Assembly: GCA_002371715.1 (NCBI GenBank)
Contig: DFGF01000009.1
Span: 1 to 43,679, forward strand
Length of the DNA stretch: 43,679 nt
From: Prevotella sp. UBA3757
GTDB lineage: Bacteria > Bacteroidota > Bacteroidia > Bacteroidales > Bacteroidaceae
Reading direction: 5' to 3'
The position numbers and the translations under genes were made by a program. Below the pieces are notes generated by a model. That model was not told the origin of the DNA, did no database searches, and saw only the letters and a program-made list of their open reading frames with translations. Shown here one piece after another: positions 15,413 to 25,400 of the stretch. How positions within the stretch are numbered: position 1 is the stretch's first letter; every line of letters begins with the position of its first letter.

Positions 15413-16350
15413 CAGAGTATTCTCACACTCTGGTGGCGGTTGCGCCCCTTCTTGACGAGGCTCAGTTCCGTCTGATAACCCACGAACAGCTCGTGGCTGC
15501 CATTGCCGATGCTGAGGGCCGAGGTATAGACCTCGTAGCTGTAGCCCAGCATGATGCCGTGGAACAAGCCGCCTATGAACGCCGTCACGGAGTTGGTAGG
15601 GCTGTAGCCCACGCCGGCATACAACACCCGCTTGTCGTGCGTGTACTTCAGACGGCACGTCACGTCGCCGCGATAGGCCACTCCGTCGTAACGCAATAAT
15701 GCAGAGGGGTGTATAGTTAGTAACGGATTATTTAGCCGAATATTGTATCCGCCGGTCAAATAATACACGCTGCTGATGTTATAAATGCTGCGTTCGCCCA
15801 ATTCTACCGTCGGCGCGGTGACGTGCAGGGCCGACAGACCGGCATACCACGGGCCGCGCTGGTAGTAGAGTCCTGCCGACAGGTCGATGGCCGTCCCGGT
15901 GTCGTCAGTCTTCGAGAAGGCGGGGTCGTCGGTATCCTCCAGGTCCAGGCCTGACCCGTTGAACTTCTCGCTGAGCAGGCCGGCCTGTACGCCGATGCTC
16001 AGCGTGCCGCCCAGCAGGCGCTGCTTGTAGGCATACTGCACCACCAGGCGCTGGTGCTTGAAGAGTCCTATCTCGTCGTTCATCAGCTGGAGTCCCACGC
16101 CGTGCAGCTTGTTCATCAGCATGAAAGGCATGTCGCCCGCTATGTACATGGTCTTGGGGTTGTGCTCGAATCCCGTCAGCGTCATGTTGTAGGCGCCGGT
16201 GACGTTAAGTTTCGACTCCTTGCCGACGGCTGCCGGATTAAACGAAGGCTCCATCGTCCAGTAATGACTGAACGATGGCTCCTGCTGGGCGTTAGCGGTT
16301 GCGACACTAAGACAGGACAGCAGTATCAATACATATTTTCGCGCCTGCAT
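15412..16350 (-). CDS. porP: T9SS outer-membrane protein PorP/SprF family
   Basis: This 312-residue protein opens the T9SS operon in the standard order porP-gldKLMN. A signal peptide (cut after NAQ near residue 22) precedes the family signature PSFSHYWTMEPSFNPAAVGK and LNVTGAYNMTLTGFEHNPKT. A 14-strand-type beta barrel follows (for example GVGLQLMNDEIGLFKHQRL, SIGVQAGLLSEKFNG, YAGLSALHVTAPT, TAFIGGLFHGIMLGYSYEVYTS). PorP/SprF proteins associate with the T9SS at the outer membrane and help deliver or anchor cargo. The upstream GH128-like gene ends 68 bp before with no clear terminator, so partial read-through is possible. No consensus promoter was found in those 68 bp. Confidence 0.93.
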   Translation of the reverse strand: MQARKYVLILLSCLSVATANAQQEPSFSHYWTMEPSFNPAAVGKESKLNVTGAYNMTLTGFEHNPKTMYIAGDMPFMLMNKLHGVGLQLMNDEIGLFKHQRLVVQYAYKQRLLGGTLSIGVQAGLLSEKFNGSGLDLEDTDDPAFSKTDDTGTAIDLSAGLYYQRGPWYAGLSALHVTAPTVELGERSIYNISSVYYLTGGYNIRLNNPLLTIHPSALLRYDGVAYRGDVTCRLKYTHDKRVLYAGVGYSPTNSVTAFIGGLFHGIMLGYSYEVYTSALSIGNGSHELFVGYQTELSLVKKGRNRHQSVRIL

Positions 16351-16418
16351 CGTAATAAATAACGCAGGGGAAATGGGTTTTATTGTCCTTTAGAGCCACA
16401 TATTTATCAAAAACACCC

Positions 16419-19400
16419 TCACTTTACCACTATTTTGCGACCGTTCTGGATATAGACGCCCTTGGCGGGACTGGCAACGCGCCGTCCCTGCAGGTCGAAA
16501 GTCGTGTCGGCAGCACGGTCGCTACGCGTCACCGTGCTGATGCCCACGGCGGGGTCTGCGAACTCTACGGTCAGGAAGTCGGCAGCCGACTGCAGCGTCA
16601 GGAAAGCGCGCTCCGAGGGTACGGCAAGGGCCGTATGGGGCAGGAATGCGCACTGGCCGTCATGGCTGCCCAGCGAGAACGGGAATTTATAGGTAGACGT
16701 CTTGATGTCATTGTCGTTACCCCTCAGCACACTTGTGGCAAAGACGGCCTTCATGGCCTCGTCGGGCGTAAAGGTGGTACGGCTGAGCAGCAGGTCGCCG
16801 GCATGGTCGCTGACGATGACGACGGCATAGCCCATCGGCACCACGCTGCCAATGGTGTGCAGCGTCAGCGTCGTACCACTGCGCGAGGCCAGGTAGGCCG
16901 TTGCACCCGCCGGCAACTCATAGGGGCAGACGCTGCAATAGAAGGTGGCCCAGTAACGTCCGCCAATGGCCTGGGTGGGCAGCGTGACACTGCTGAAGTC
17001 GCCTAAGTATTCCAGCCGGAAGTTGTCGAAGATGGTCCAGTCGGAACTGACGGCCTTCTCCTTCCTGATGCCGACGGTCTGGGCGGCGGCGCGCTTGACG
17101 ATGAAGTTCAGGCTGTTATCGTAGAGCCCGGCCGAGAAATAGTCAGAGGCGTCCGACATCGAGTCGGGAAACTTGCCGCTGATGCCCGCTGTCGTCTTGC
17201 CGACGTCCAGCCGGCCTGCCTCGGTGAATATGGACTGGAGCGGCAGTTCCGTCGTGCCGACATAGTACGTAGCCTGCAGGTTCTCAGTGCCGGCCACGTG
17301 CTTCGCAGCGGCATCGGCATATCCGCCCTGACGGTAGAAGCCCTGCACCGACAGGCGGTAGCGCCCTATCGGCAGTGCCGAGGTCGTGGCCTGACAGACG
17401 TCGAAGGTCGTATTATACTTCTCGGCGCAGCGGTTGTCCTGCTTGCCGCCAAGGGCAGGACTACCCTGCCAGTTGGCATTGCGACTGTCATAGATGCTGA
17501 ACGACGCGCCGGGCAGTAGGAACGTGGCATCGACGGGCTTCGACCCCGTAGCCGTGGCCAGCATGTCCAGGCGCTCGCTCTCCGTCACCTTCAGCCACTG
17601 GGCGTTGGCATCGGTAGCCGTGCCGAACACCAGGGCCGTTGACGAACCGTCGTACTGCAGGTTCTGACCGTTCATGGCAAGCGTATAGGCCGGACGGCCG
17701 TCGACATCACCCACCTGGGTGACCGTCCACTTGCCCGAACCCTGGTCGACCCATGCCGACGAGCCGTCGACGTTCAGGTAGTGGTTGTTGGCATCGCGGT
17801 TGATGCGGGTGTCAATGATGCTGTTGCCCTGGTCATCGGTCAGCATGGAGACGTTCAGTCCGCCGTGAGCCGTCAGCGAGGCTTTCGTGCCGTAGCTGTT
17901 GCCGCCGGTGAGCCACTGGCCGGCACCGACATTATAGAGGTAGACCTCCTCACGCTCTAAAAGCGAATAGACGTTAGAGTAGACATCCCTGCCGCTGAAG
18001 TCAACGATATGCACACGGTAGTCGCAGCCGTAGCCACTCTCCGTATCGGTAAACGAGAAGCTGGCCGGATTCTCGCCAGCCTCGAACGTGGCCATCACCT
18101 GCCACTCGGGCTGGGCGGTGGTGCGGCGCTCCAGGCTGATCTGCCGGGTCAGTTCGCCACCGTAGTCACGCCACGAGAGCTTGGTGGTGCCTGCTGACTC
18201 GGTAAACACCGCCGTGAGCACCGGCACGCGCACCACGGCCTTCGGCACGTAGGCGTACTTCGAGTGGTAGCCCACGCCGCTGTTGATGGTCGTGTAATAG
18301 CGGCCGGCCTCGGTCAGTGCGCCGTCCTTGTAGAGCTTGGAGGGGTCGCGCTCGAAATTCCAGTAGTAGTAGCGCTCCACGTAGTCCAAAGCGTTCATCT
18401 TCTCGCAGATGCGCCGGACGGCGGCGGCATTCTGCGACTCCGTGACGCCGCTGGCAAAGGCTCCGTTCTGGTTCCACGAGGCACCCCACACCCATTCCGA
18501 CACCCATACTGGGCGCCCGGTGGCGTTGTGCCAGTTGGGGATATTGTTGCCAAACGAGCCTTCCTCCCAATAGCCGTGCAGGTCTATGATGTCGCAGCGC
18601 CAGCCGCGGGCATCAATCTCGTTGAAGAAATCGCGCAGGAAACCCGTAGCATTCCAGTAGTCGCTGCCGTCCCACGACGACGGCGAGCAGAGGCGCATGC
18701 CGGTGGCCATCAGCGCCTCCCAGTTGGCAAGGATGGCGTTGAGGTCGCACGGCGAGTCGTCGGCCGGATTGCGCGGTTCGTTATTGGTCTTCATGTGTGG
18801 CGACCAGGTGGCACGTCCCAGTTCGGCCGCCGTGGGCCAGTTTTCCTTGATGTGGTGGGGCACGCTCTCAACGTCGGGACCCATATTCTGGCCTACGCCC
18901 CAGGTATAGGTGCTCGTGACGTTCAGAGCACTACAGGCTATGACGTCGCCGTCGGCGGCAGCCAGCTGCTGTTTGCCGGTGTCGTACCACTTGAAGATGC
19001 GGTACGAGGAAATTTTGCCGTCCAGTTCAGCGGGCAGTTCGGCCATCTCCAGGTCGGCATTGTCGGCTATGAAGCATCGGCTGTAGCCGTAACCGCCCGG
19101 GCGCAGTGAGAAGGTAACCATATAGCCGCGCTTCAGCCGGAACGAGCGTATCTTGTTATTCAGCTTCTCGTCGGTCAGCGTGTTCATGAATCCGCCAGTG
19201 TTCTCCAGTCCGAAGTCGTTGACGGCCGTACCGCCGAAATTCTGGTCTGAGTAGACGGTCAGCGGCTTGGTCGTGTCGCCATAGGGCAGGATGATGCACC
19301 CACGGTTGTAGAGCTTCAGCTGGCAGTTCTGGCCGTTGCTGGCCGGCTGACCGGCTATCTGTACGTGAGCCGACAGCAACTTCTGGGCTGCCGAGGGCTT

Positions 19401-19631
19401 GACGGCCGCCAGTATCAGCACGGCCTTGTCGGTATTCTCGATGTTGACCACACCGTCCTGGCCGAAGGGTGTGGCTGACGTGACGACATAGTCGGTGGCC
19501 GTCGAGAGTGTAACGGTCTCGTTGACCTGGGCAACGGACTTCGTGTCGTTGGCGGCATGGACCGAAATGGTCAGAGCAAACGCAGCAGCCAAGAGGGCTG
19601 ACTTCAGTGATTGTAAGTGTTTTAGTATCAT
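16419..19631 (-). CDS. Secreted GH128-like glycoside hydrolase with T9SS tail
   Basis: This 1070-residue protein, from ATG 19631, has a signal peptide (MILKHLQSLKSALLAAAFAL, cut near VHA). An earlier in-frame ATG at 19685 lies upstream of the promoter and is rejected. The middle part (about 220-460) looks like the glycosyl hydrolase catalytic-core family of Asl1/GH128 type. NNEPRNPADDSP gives a candidate acid/base Glu285. IIDLHGYWEEG and PVWVSEWVWG give a candidate nucleophile Glu379. GH128 enzymes cut beta-1,3-glucan, but the substrate here is uncertain. Beta-rich accessory domains follow (ricin-like YLYNVGAGQWLTGG and an LPIGRYRLSVQGFYR module). The end (FDLQGRRVASPAKGVYI, then NGRKIVVK) is a T9SS tail. 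It is divergent from the pectate lyase. Confidence 0.78.
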   Translation of the reverse strand: MILKHLQSLKSALLAAAFALTISVHAANDTKSVAQVNETVTLSTATDYVVTSATPFGQDGVVNIENTDKAVLILAAVKPSAAQKLLSAHVQIAGQPASNGQNCQLKLYNRGCIILPYGDTTKPLTVYSDQNFGGTAVNDFGLENTGGFMNTLTDEKLNNKIRSFRLKRGYMVTFSLRPGGYGYSRCFIADNADLEMAELPAELDGKISSYRIFKWYDTGKQQLAAADGDVIACSALNVTSTYTWGVGQNMGPDVESVPHHIKENWPTAAELGRATWSPHMKTNNEPRNPADDSPCDLNAILANWEALMATGMRLCSPSSWDGSDYWNATGFLRDFFNEIDARGWRCDIIDLHGYWEEGSFGNNIPNWHNATGRPVWVSEWVWGASWNQNGAFASGVTESQNAAAVRRICEKMNALDYVERYYYWNFERDPSKLYKDGALTEAGRYYTTINSGVGYHSKYAYVPKAVVRVPVLTAVFTESAGTTKLSWRDYGGELTRQISLERRTTAQPEWQVMATFEAGENPASFSFTDTESGYGCDYRVHIVDFSGRDVYSNVYSLLEREEVYLYNVGAGQWLTGGNSYGTKASLTAHGGLNVSMLTDDQGNSIIDTRINRDANNHYLNVDGSSAWVDQGSGKWTVTQVGDVDGRPAYTLAMNGQNLQYDGSSTALVFGTATDANAQWLKVTESERLDMLATATGSKPVDATFLLPGASFSIYDSRNANWQGSPALGGKQDNRCAEKYNTTFDVCQATTSALPIGRYRLSVQGFYRQGGYADAAAKHVAGTENLQATYYVGTTELPLQSIFTEAGRLDVGKTTAGISGKFPDSMSDASDYFSAGLYDNSLNFIVKRAAAQTVGIRKEKAVSSDWTIFDNFRLEYLGDFSSVTLPTQAIGGRYWATFYCSVCPYELPAGATAYLASRSGTTLTLHTIGSVVPMGYAVVIVSDHAGDLLLSRTTFTPDEAMKAVFATSVLRGNDNDIKTSTYKFPFSLGSHDGQCAFLPHTALAVPSERAFLTLQSAADFLTVEFADPAVGISTVTRSDRAADTTFDLQGRRVASPAKGVYIQNGRKIVVK

Positions 19632-19662
19632 GACGCAATGGGTTAGTTGTTCAAATTGGGCG

Positions 19663-19694
19663 CAAATATACAAAATCTTTTCCAAACCAGCAAA
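19663..19694 (-). promoter_or_regulatory. Promoter of the GH128-like gene
   Basis: On the minus strand TTTG (19694-19691), a 20-bp spacer and TATATTTG (19670-19663). The transcript would start near 19656, about 25 nt before ATG 19631. This decides that start over the upstream ATG at 19685. Confidence 0.8.
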
Positions 19695-19712
19695 TAATTA
19701 AAAAAATATCAC

Positions 19713-19720
19713 TACTTTTG
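19713..19720 (+). promoter_or_regulatory. Minus-7 box of the pectate lyase operon, back to back with the GH128 promoter
   Basis: TACTTTTG matches TAnnTTTG about 50 nt before the lyase ATG. No TTTG is found 19-21 bp upstream. The place where it should lie (about 19689-19692) overlaps the -33 box of the divergent minus-strand promoter. Expression may need an activator. Confidence 0.6.
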
Positions 19721-19769
19721 CAGCCGTGAACGGTCTACAGAAGCAACAAATCTATTAAAATAAACATCA

Positions 19770-22403
19770 ATGAGAACAAGAATCATTCTTTTCATGACAC
19801 TGCTGGCACTGTGTGCCACCATGAGTGCCCAACAGTTAGCATTCCCGGGAGCTGAAGGATTCGGACGCTTTGCTACCGGCGGACGCGGAGGCGCCATCTA
19901 CCATGTGACTAACCTCAACGACTCAGGCACCGGCTCGCTGCGCGACGCCGTCAGCCAGCCCAACCGCATCGTGGTGTTCGACGTGGCCGGCACCATCCAC
20001 CTGAAGTCCGGACTGGTGTTCTCGGCCAACTCCACCATCCTGGGACAGACGGCTCCCGGCGAGGGCGTCCAGGTGTATGGCGACCGCGTATCGTTCTCGG
20101 GAGCGTCGAACCTGATTGTGCGCTACATGCGGTTCCGCATGGGCAAGGGCGGCACCAGCGGCAAGGACGCTGCCGGCGTGGCCAATGGGCGGAACATGAT
20201 TTTCGACCATCTGTCCGTGCTGTGGGGACGCGACGAATGCTTCTCAGTCAGCTGGGACAACAAGGGTACGGAACCCACCGACATCACCATCCAGAACTCC
20301 ATCATCGGCCAGGGCCTGCAGACCCACTCATGCGGCGGACTGATACAGACGACGGGCGGCGTCACCCTCTATCGCAACCTGTATATCGAGAACAAGACGC
20401 GCAACCCGAAGGTGAAAGGCCTGAACCAGTTTGTCAACAACGTCGTCTACAACTGGGGCGGTGGCGGCTGTTACCTGATGGGCCGCGACAGCTCGGGTGA
20501 CTCGTGGGCCGACATCGAGAACAACTACTTCGTCAAGGGTCCGTGGAATGCCAATACCAGTCCGCTGTCTGACGGTAACGAGAACTTCCAGTTCTATGCC
20601 GACGGCAACTACTTCGACAACAACAAAGACGGCGAACTGAACGGACGGGCCATCACCGATGCCGAATATACGGCTACGGGCGCACTGCGTCGCGCCACGC
20701 TTGGCGAGATTCTCAACCAGCCGAAGGCCTTTCCCGCCATTGCCGGCATGACGACCGCCGAGGAGGCACTGCGCTGGATGGTGGACAGCGTCGGTCCCAC
20801 GTTGCCGGTACGCGACGAGGTGGACCGCTACCTGATTGACGAGCTGACCTCATGGGGAAAGCTGGGGTCGACGGACGGCATCTCTGACGAGACCACCCTG
20901 CCCCACGGCGGCACGGGAACAATATACATTGGCGAGAAGCCGCAGGACACCGACGGCGACGGCATACCCGACGCATGGGAGACAGCCCACGGGCTGAATC
21001 CGAACGATGCCACGGACGCTGCCAGACTGGCCGACAACGGCTATGCCAACATCGAGAACTATGCCTTCAGCATCACTGCGGCCTACCCGTATATCAAGAA
21101 CCCCAGCAACCTGACGGCTACCAGCCAGCAGAAGACTACCATCACACTGGCCTGGACGGACAATGCCGACAACGAGACGGGCTACATCATCGAGATGTCG
21201 CAGGACGGCAAGACGTTTAAGGAACTGGAGCGCCTGGCGGCCAACACGACGGCATACACCGCCACCGGACTGACACCCCAGACGGCATACTACTTCCGAC
21301 TCCGCGCCTACGGTGCCGACGGCCTGTTGTCGCCCTACTCCAACGTGCTGACCACTGAGACCCTCGGCGATGCCGCAGCTCCGAACGCATCGGTAAACCC
21401 TTCTCCGGCCGTCGGTGAACGTGTCGGCATTGCCTCAGGCGAGCTCACCCTGTCGTGGGATAACGACACGAAGAACTACGACGGCCAGGTCATCTACAGC
21501 GTACTGATGGGTACAGATGCCGACAACCTGAAAAGCATTGGCTCGACAACGGCCAAGACGCTGACTTACTCGCAGCCCCTGACAGCCAACACGACCTACT
21601 ACTGGCGCGTCGATGCCAGAAACAATGTGGGCAAGACGCAGGGCACGCTCTGGTCGTTTGAGACCGTAGAGGGCGGCACCCTGTTCTATACCGACTTCAA
21701 CACCCAGCCCGAGGAGTTCCACGACAAGTTCCCCGGCACTGGCAATACCAACATCATCAACGGAAACACCAAGACCACGGTGGCCGGCATGACGTTTGGT
21801 GCCAACGGCAGCAGCAGTGCGCGCATCGTGTCGTTCAGCGATGCCGCCCTCACCGGCGACTATACGCCCGCCGATGCCGGTGCCACGGCCCGCTGCGTCG
21901 AGTTTACCAGCGGCAGCGGCTACATACAGTTCCCGGAAGTGAGCGCACCGTGCAAGATTACCATCTGGACGGGCAACTCCGACACGTCGTCGAAGACCTT
22001 CAACCTGAAGACCATCGTTGACGGCACGGAGTCGACAGCCACCTCGTTCACGCTGGCTTCAGCCAAGAAGAACTTCAAGCATACCTATACTTATACGGGC
22101 CAGGGACGCGTCATCGTCAAGATTGACGGCAATGGCAAGAAGTTCCGCGTACACGACGTGCTGATTGAGCAATACATTCCCACCGCCATCCGGCAGACCG
22201 CCGCACAGCACGTCAGCATCGCCACACAGGACGGCCAGCTGACGGTCAACGGCACCAAGGCCGGAGCGCGCATCGAGGTCTGGGATGCCGCCGGACGACT
22301 GGTGGCCAGCCAGACGGCTAAGGGCACCTCAGCAGCCTTCGCCATGAAGCATGGCATGTACGTAGTAAGGGTAAATGGTGAAACTATCAAGGTACGGCTA
22401 TGA
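19770..22403 (+). CDS. Secreted pectate lyase (PL1 type) with FN3 domains and T9SS tail
   Basis: This 877-residue protein has a signal peptide of about 21 residues (MRTRIILFMTLLALCATMSA). The PL1-type pectate lyase beta-helix covers about 25-300 (FPGAEGFGRFATGGRGG, GSLRDAV, IVVFDVAGTI, ILGQTAPGEGV, NLIVRYMRFRMG, FDHLSVLWGRDECFS). These enzymes cleave polygalacturonate by beta-elimination, usually with calcium. A thrombospondin-type-3 calcium motif DTDGDGIPDAWE lies at 393-404. Two fibronectin-III-like domains follow (about 443-530 and 550-635), then a beta-sandwich module. The C-terminus (IEVWDAAGRLVASQ to MYVVRVNGETIKVRL) is a T9SS sorting domain. The stop overlaps the GH2 start as ATGA, so the two are translated as a coupled pair. 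Confidence 0.9.
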   Translation: MRTRIILFMTLLALCATMSAQQLAFPGAEGFGRFATGGRGGAIYHVTNLNDSGTGSLRDAVSQPNRIVVFDVAGTIHLKSGLVFSANSTILGQTAPGEGVQVYGDRVSFSGASNLIVRYMRFRMGKGGTSGKDAAGVANGRNMIFDHLSVLWGRDECFSVSWDNKGTEPTDITIQNSIIGQGLQTHSCGGLIQTTGGVTLYRNLYIENKTRNPKVKGLNQFVNNVVYNWGGGGCYLMGRDSSGDSWADIENNYFVKGPWNANTSPLSDGNENFQFYADGNYFDNNKDGELNGRAITDAEYTATGALRRATLGEILNQPKAFPAIAGMTTAEEALRWMVDSVGPTLPVRDEVDRYLIDELTSWGKLGSTDGISDETTLPHGGTGTIYIGEKPQDTDGDGIPDAWETAHGLNPNDATDAARLADNGYANIENYAFSITAAYPYIKNPSNLTATSQQKTTITLAWTDNADNETGYIIEMSQDGKTFKELERLAANTTAYTATGLTPQTAYYFRLRAYGADGLLSPYSNVLTTETLGDAAAPNASVNPSPAVGERVGIASGELTLSWDNDTKNYDGQVIYSVLMGTDADNLKSIGSTTAKTLTYSQPLTANTTYYWRVDARNNVGKTQGTLWSFETVEGGTLFYTDFNTQPEEFHDKFPGTGNTNIINGNTKTTVAGMTFGANGSSSARIVSFSDAALTGDYTPADAGATARCVEFTSGSGYIQFPEVSAPCKITIWTGNSDTSSKTFNLKTIVDGTESTATSFTLASAKKNFKHTYTYTGQGRVIVKIDGNGKKFRVHDVLIEQYIPTAIRQTAAQHVSIATQDGQLTVNGTKAGARIEVWDAAGRLVASQTAKGTSAAFAMKHGMYVVRVNGETIKVRL

Positions 22404-25400
22404 CTCACAGACGCTTACTGACAGCTGCCTTCCTCACGCTGATTGGCTTGGCAGCACAGGCCGCCGAACGCCTGAAACTCAACTTTAATGCCGGCTGGCA
22501 CCTGGAGATTGGCGACGTGAAGGAGGCCGCACAACCCGGCTACGACGACAGCCGGTGGCAACGCGTCACCCTGCCCTATGCCTTCAACGGCCACGAGGCA
22601 TTCAAGAAAGACATCGTGGACCTCACCGATACCGTCTGCTGGTATCGGAAGACGTTTTCCGTAGACGCATACCCCTCGCCACTCACCTCGAAATACTTCA
22701 TTGAGTTCGAGGGTGTCCGTCAGGGTGCCGACTTCTACCTCAACGGCCACCACCTGGGCATGAGCGAGAATGGCGTCATGGCCTGCGGCTTCGACCTGAC
22801 GCCCTACATCAAGACGGGCAACAACGTGCTGGCCGTGCGGTGCGACAACAGCTGGACGTACCGTTCGCGCCGCCACGACAGCCGCTACCAGTGGAACGAC
22901 CGCAACTTCAACGCCAACTATGGAGGCATCCCGAAGAATGCGTATCTCCACATCACCGACCGGCTCTATCAAACGCTGCCCCTCTATTCTGACCTCGGCA
23001 CGACGGGCACCTATATCTATGCCACGGACTACGATATTCCCAACCACCGCGCCACGATACATGCCGAGTCGCAAGTCAGAAACGAGGACGCGCAGCCGCA
23101 TACATTTACGTATAGCGCACGCGTGACAGATGCCGACGGACGCGAAGTGGCCCGCTTCCAGGGCACTCCCGTCACCCTGCAGCCCGGCGAGACGCGCACC
23201 GTCCACTGCAGCCAGGCGGTCGGCGGCCTGCACTTCTGGTCGTGGGGCTACGGCTATCTTTACACCGTAGAAACGGCCCTTGTGGTCGGCGATTCAGTCG
23301 CCGACCGCGTACTGACGCGTACCGGATTCCGCAAGACGCGCTTCGGCGAAGGCAAAATCTGGCTCAACGACCGTGTCATGATGGTACACGGCTACGCCCA
23401 GCGTACCTCGAACGAGTGGCCCGGCGTAGGCCTGTCGGTGCCAGCCTGGCTCAGCGACTACTCGAACCGGCTGATGGTGGAGTCGGGCGGCAACGTGGTG
23501 CGCTGGATGCACGTCACCCCGTGGAAACAGGACGTAGAGTCGTGCGACCGCGTCGGACTGCTGCAGGCCATGCCCGCTGGCGATGCCGAGAAGGACGTGA
23601 CCGGTCCGCGCTGGACGCAACGTACCGAACTGATGCGCGACGCCATCATCTACAACCGCAACAACCCCAGCATCGTGTTCTACGAGGGTGGCAACGAGAG
23701 CATCTCGCGAGAACACATGCTGGAGCTCAAGCATATCCGTGACCAGTACGACCCCCACGGCGGACGGGCCATCGGCAGCCGCGAGATGCTGGACATCGAC
23801 GAGGCGGAATACGGTGGCGAGATGCTCTATATCAACAAGAGCAAGAAGCACCCCATGTGGGCCATGGAGTACTGCCGCGACGAGGGACTGCGCAAGTACT
23901 GGGATGCCTACAGCTACCCCTTCCACAAGGATGGCGACGGCCCGCTCTATCGCGGCAAGCCCGCCAACGAGTATAATCACAACATGGACCAGTTTGCCAT
24001 AGAGATGGTGCGCCGCTGGTATGACTACTGGCTGGAGCGCCCGGGCACAGGAACCCGCGTCAGCAGCGGTGGCGTGAAGATTGTCTTCTCCGATACCAAC
24101 ACCCACCACCGTGGCGAGTCGAACTACCGCACCAGCGGCGTCGTAGATGCCATGCGACTGCCAAAGGATGCCTTCTTCGCCCACCAGGTCATGTGGAACG
24201 GATGGGTAGACGACGAGCAGCCCCGCACGTACATCATCGGCCACTGGAACTACAACACAGCGGTGGCAAACTCTAAAAACATCACAGCGGTAGCAAACTC
24301 TACACTATCGAAGCCCGTCTATGTCGTTTCTACCGCCGACAGCGTGGAACTGTTCCTCAACGGACGCAGCCTTGGCACGGGCCGGCGCAACTATCACTAC
24401 CTGCACACCTTCGACAGCGTCCGCTTTGAACCCGGCACGCTCGAGGCTGTCGGTTCCGACGGCAGCCGTTATAAACTGGAAACAGCCGGAGAACCTTACC
24501 AGTTGCGACTGACCACCATCGAGAACCCCGAAGGCATGCAGGCCGACGGTGCCGACATGGCACTCATAGAGGTTGAGGTCGTCGACCGGCAGGGACGCCG
24601 CTGTCCGCTGGACAACCGCCTCATTAACTTCACACTGATGGGCGAAGGACGGTGGATAGGCGGCATAGCCACCGGACGCGCTGACCATGCTACGCCACAC
24701 GCTGACCAAGCTACGCCACACGCTGACCAAGCGTCAAAAAACTACGTGGGTGCCATGGCGCTGCCAGTGGAGTGCGGTGTCAACCGCGTACTTGTCCGCA
24801 GCACCACGCACGCAGGCAGCATCACGATATATGCCAGTGCCGAAGGGCTGAAAGGCGTACAACAGGCCGTCATAACGACCCAAACAGCCAACAAGGCCAA
24901 CCACTTACCCGCTCTGACGCTGAAGAGCAACCTCAGCCGTGGCGAGACACCGCTGACGCCATCGTACACCGACCGCGCCACAGCCGTTGCCATCAAGGCC
25001 GCCAAGGCCGGCTACGACAGCGAGCATGCCTCGCGCAGTTTCGACGACAACGAGCTGTCGGAATGGAAGAACGACGGTCGCCTGCAGACGGCATGGATCA
25101 CCTACCAGCTGGCGCGCAAGGCCACCATTACCGACATCTGCCTGAAACTGACCGGTTGGCGCCTGCGCAGCTATCCGCTGGAAATCTATGCTGGCAAGAA
25201 GCTGATATGGAGCGGCGAGACACCTCGCAGCTTAGGCTATATCCACCTGAAGCCCACCCAGCAGGTAAAGACCAGCGAGATTACCATCCGCCTGAAGGGT
25301 GCCGGCAAGGACAAGGATGCCTTCGGTGGTATCGTGGAAGTGGCTGAGCCTGCTGCCGGGGAACTCGACCTCTTCAAGGCCAAAAACGGCAAGGACACCA

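Noticed and set aside
19632..19685. Upstream ATG for the GH128-like gene
   Set aside because: It lies before the predicted transcription start and would bury the signal peptide.
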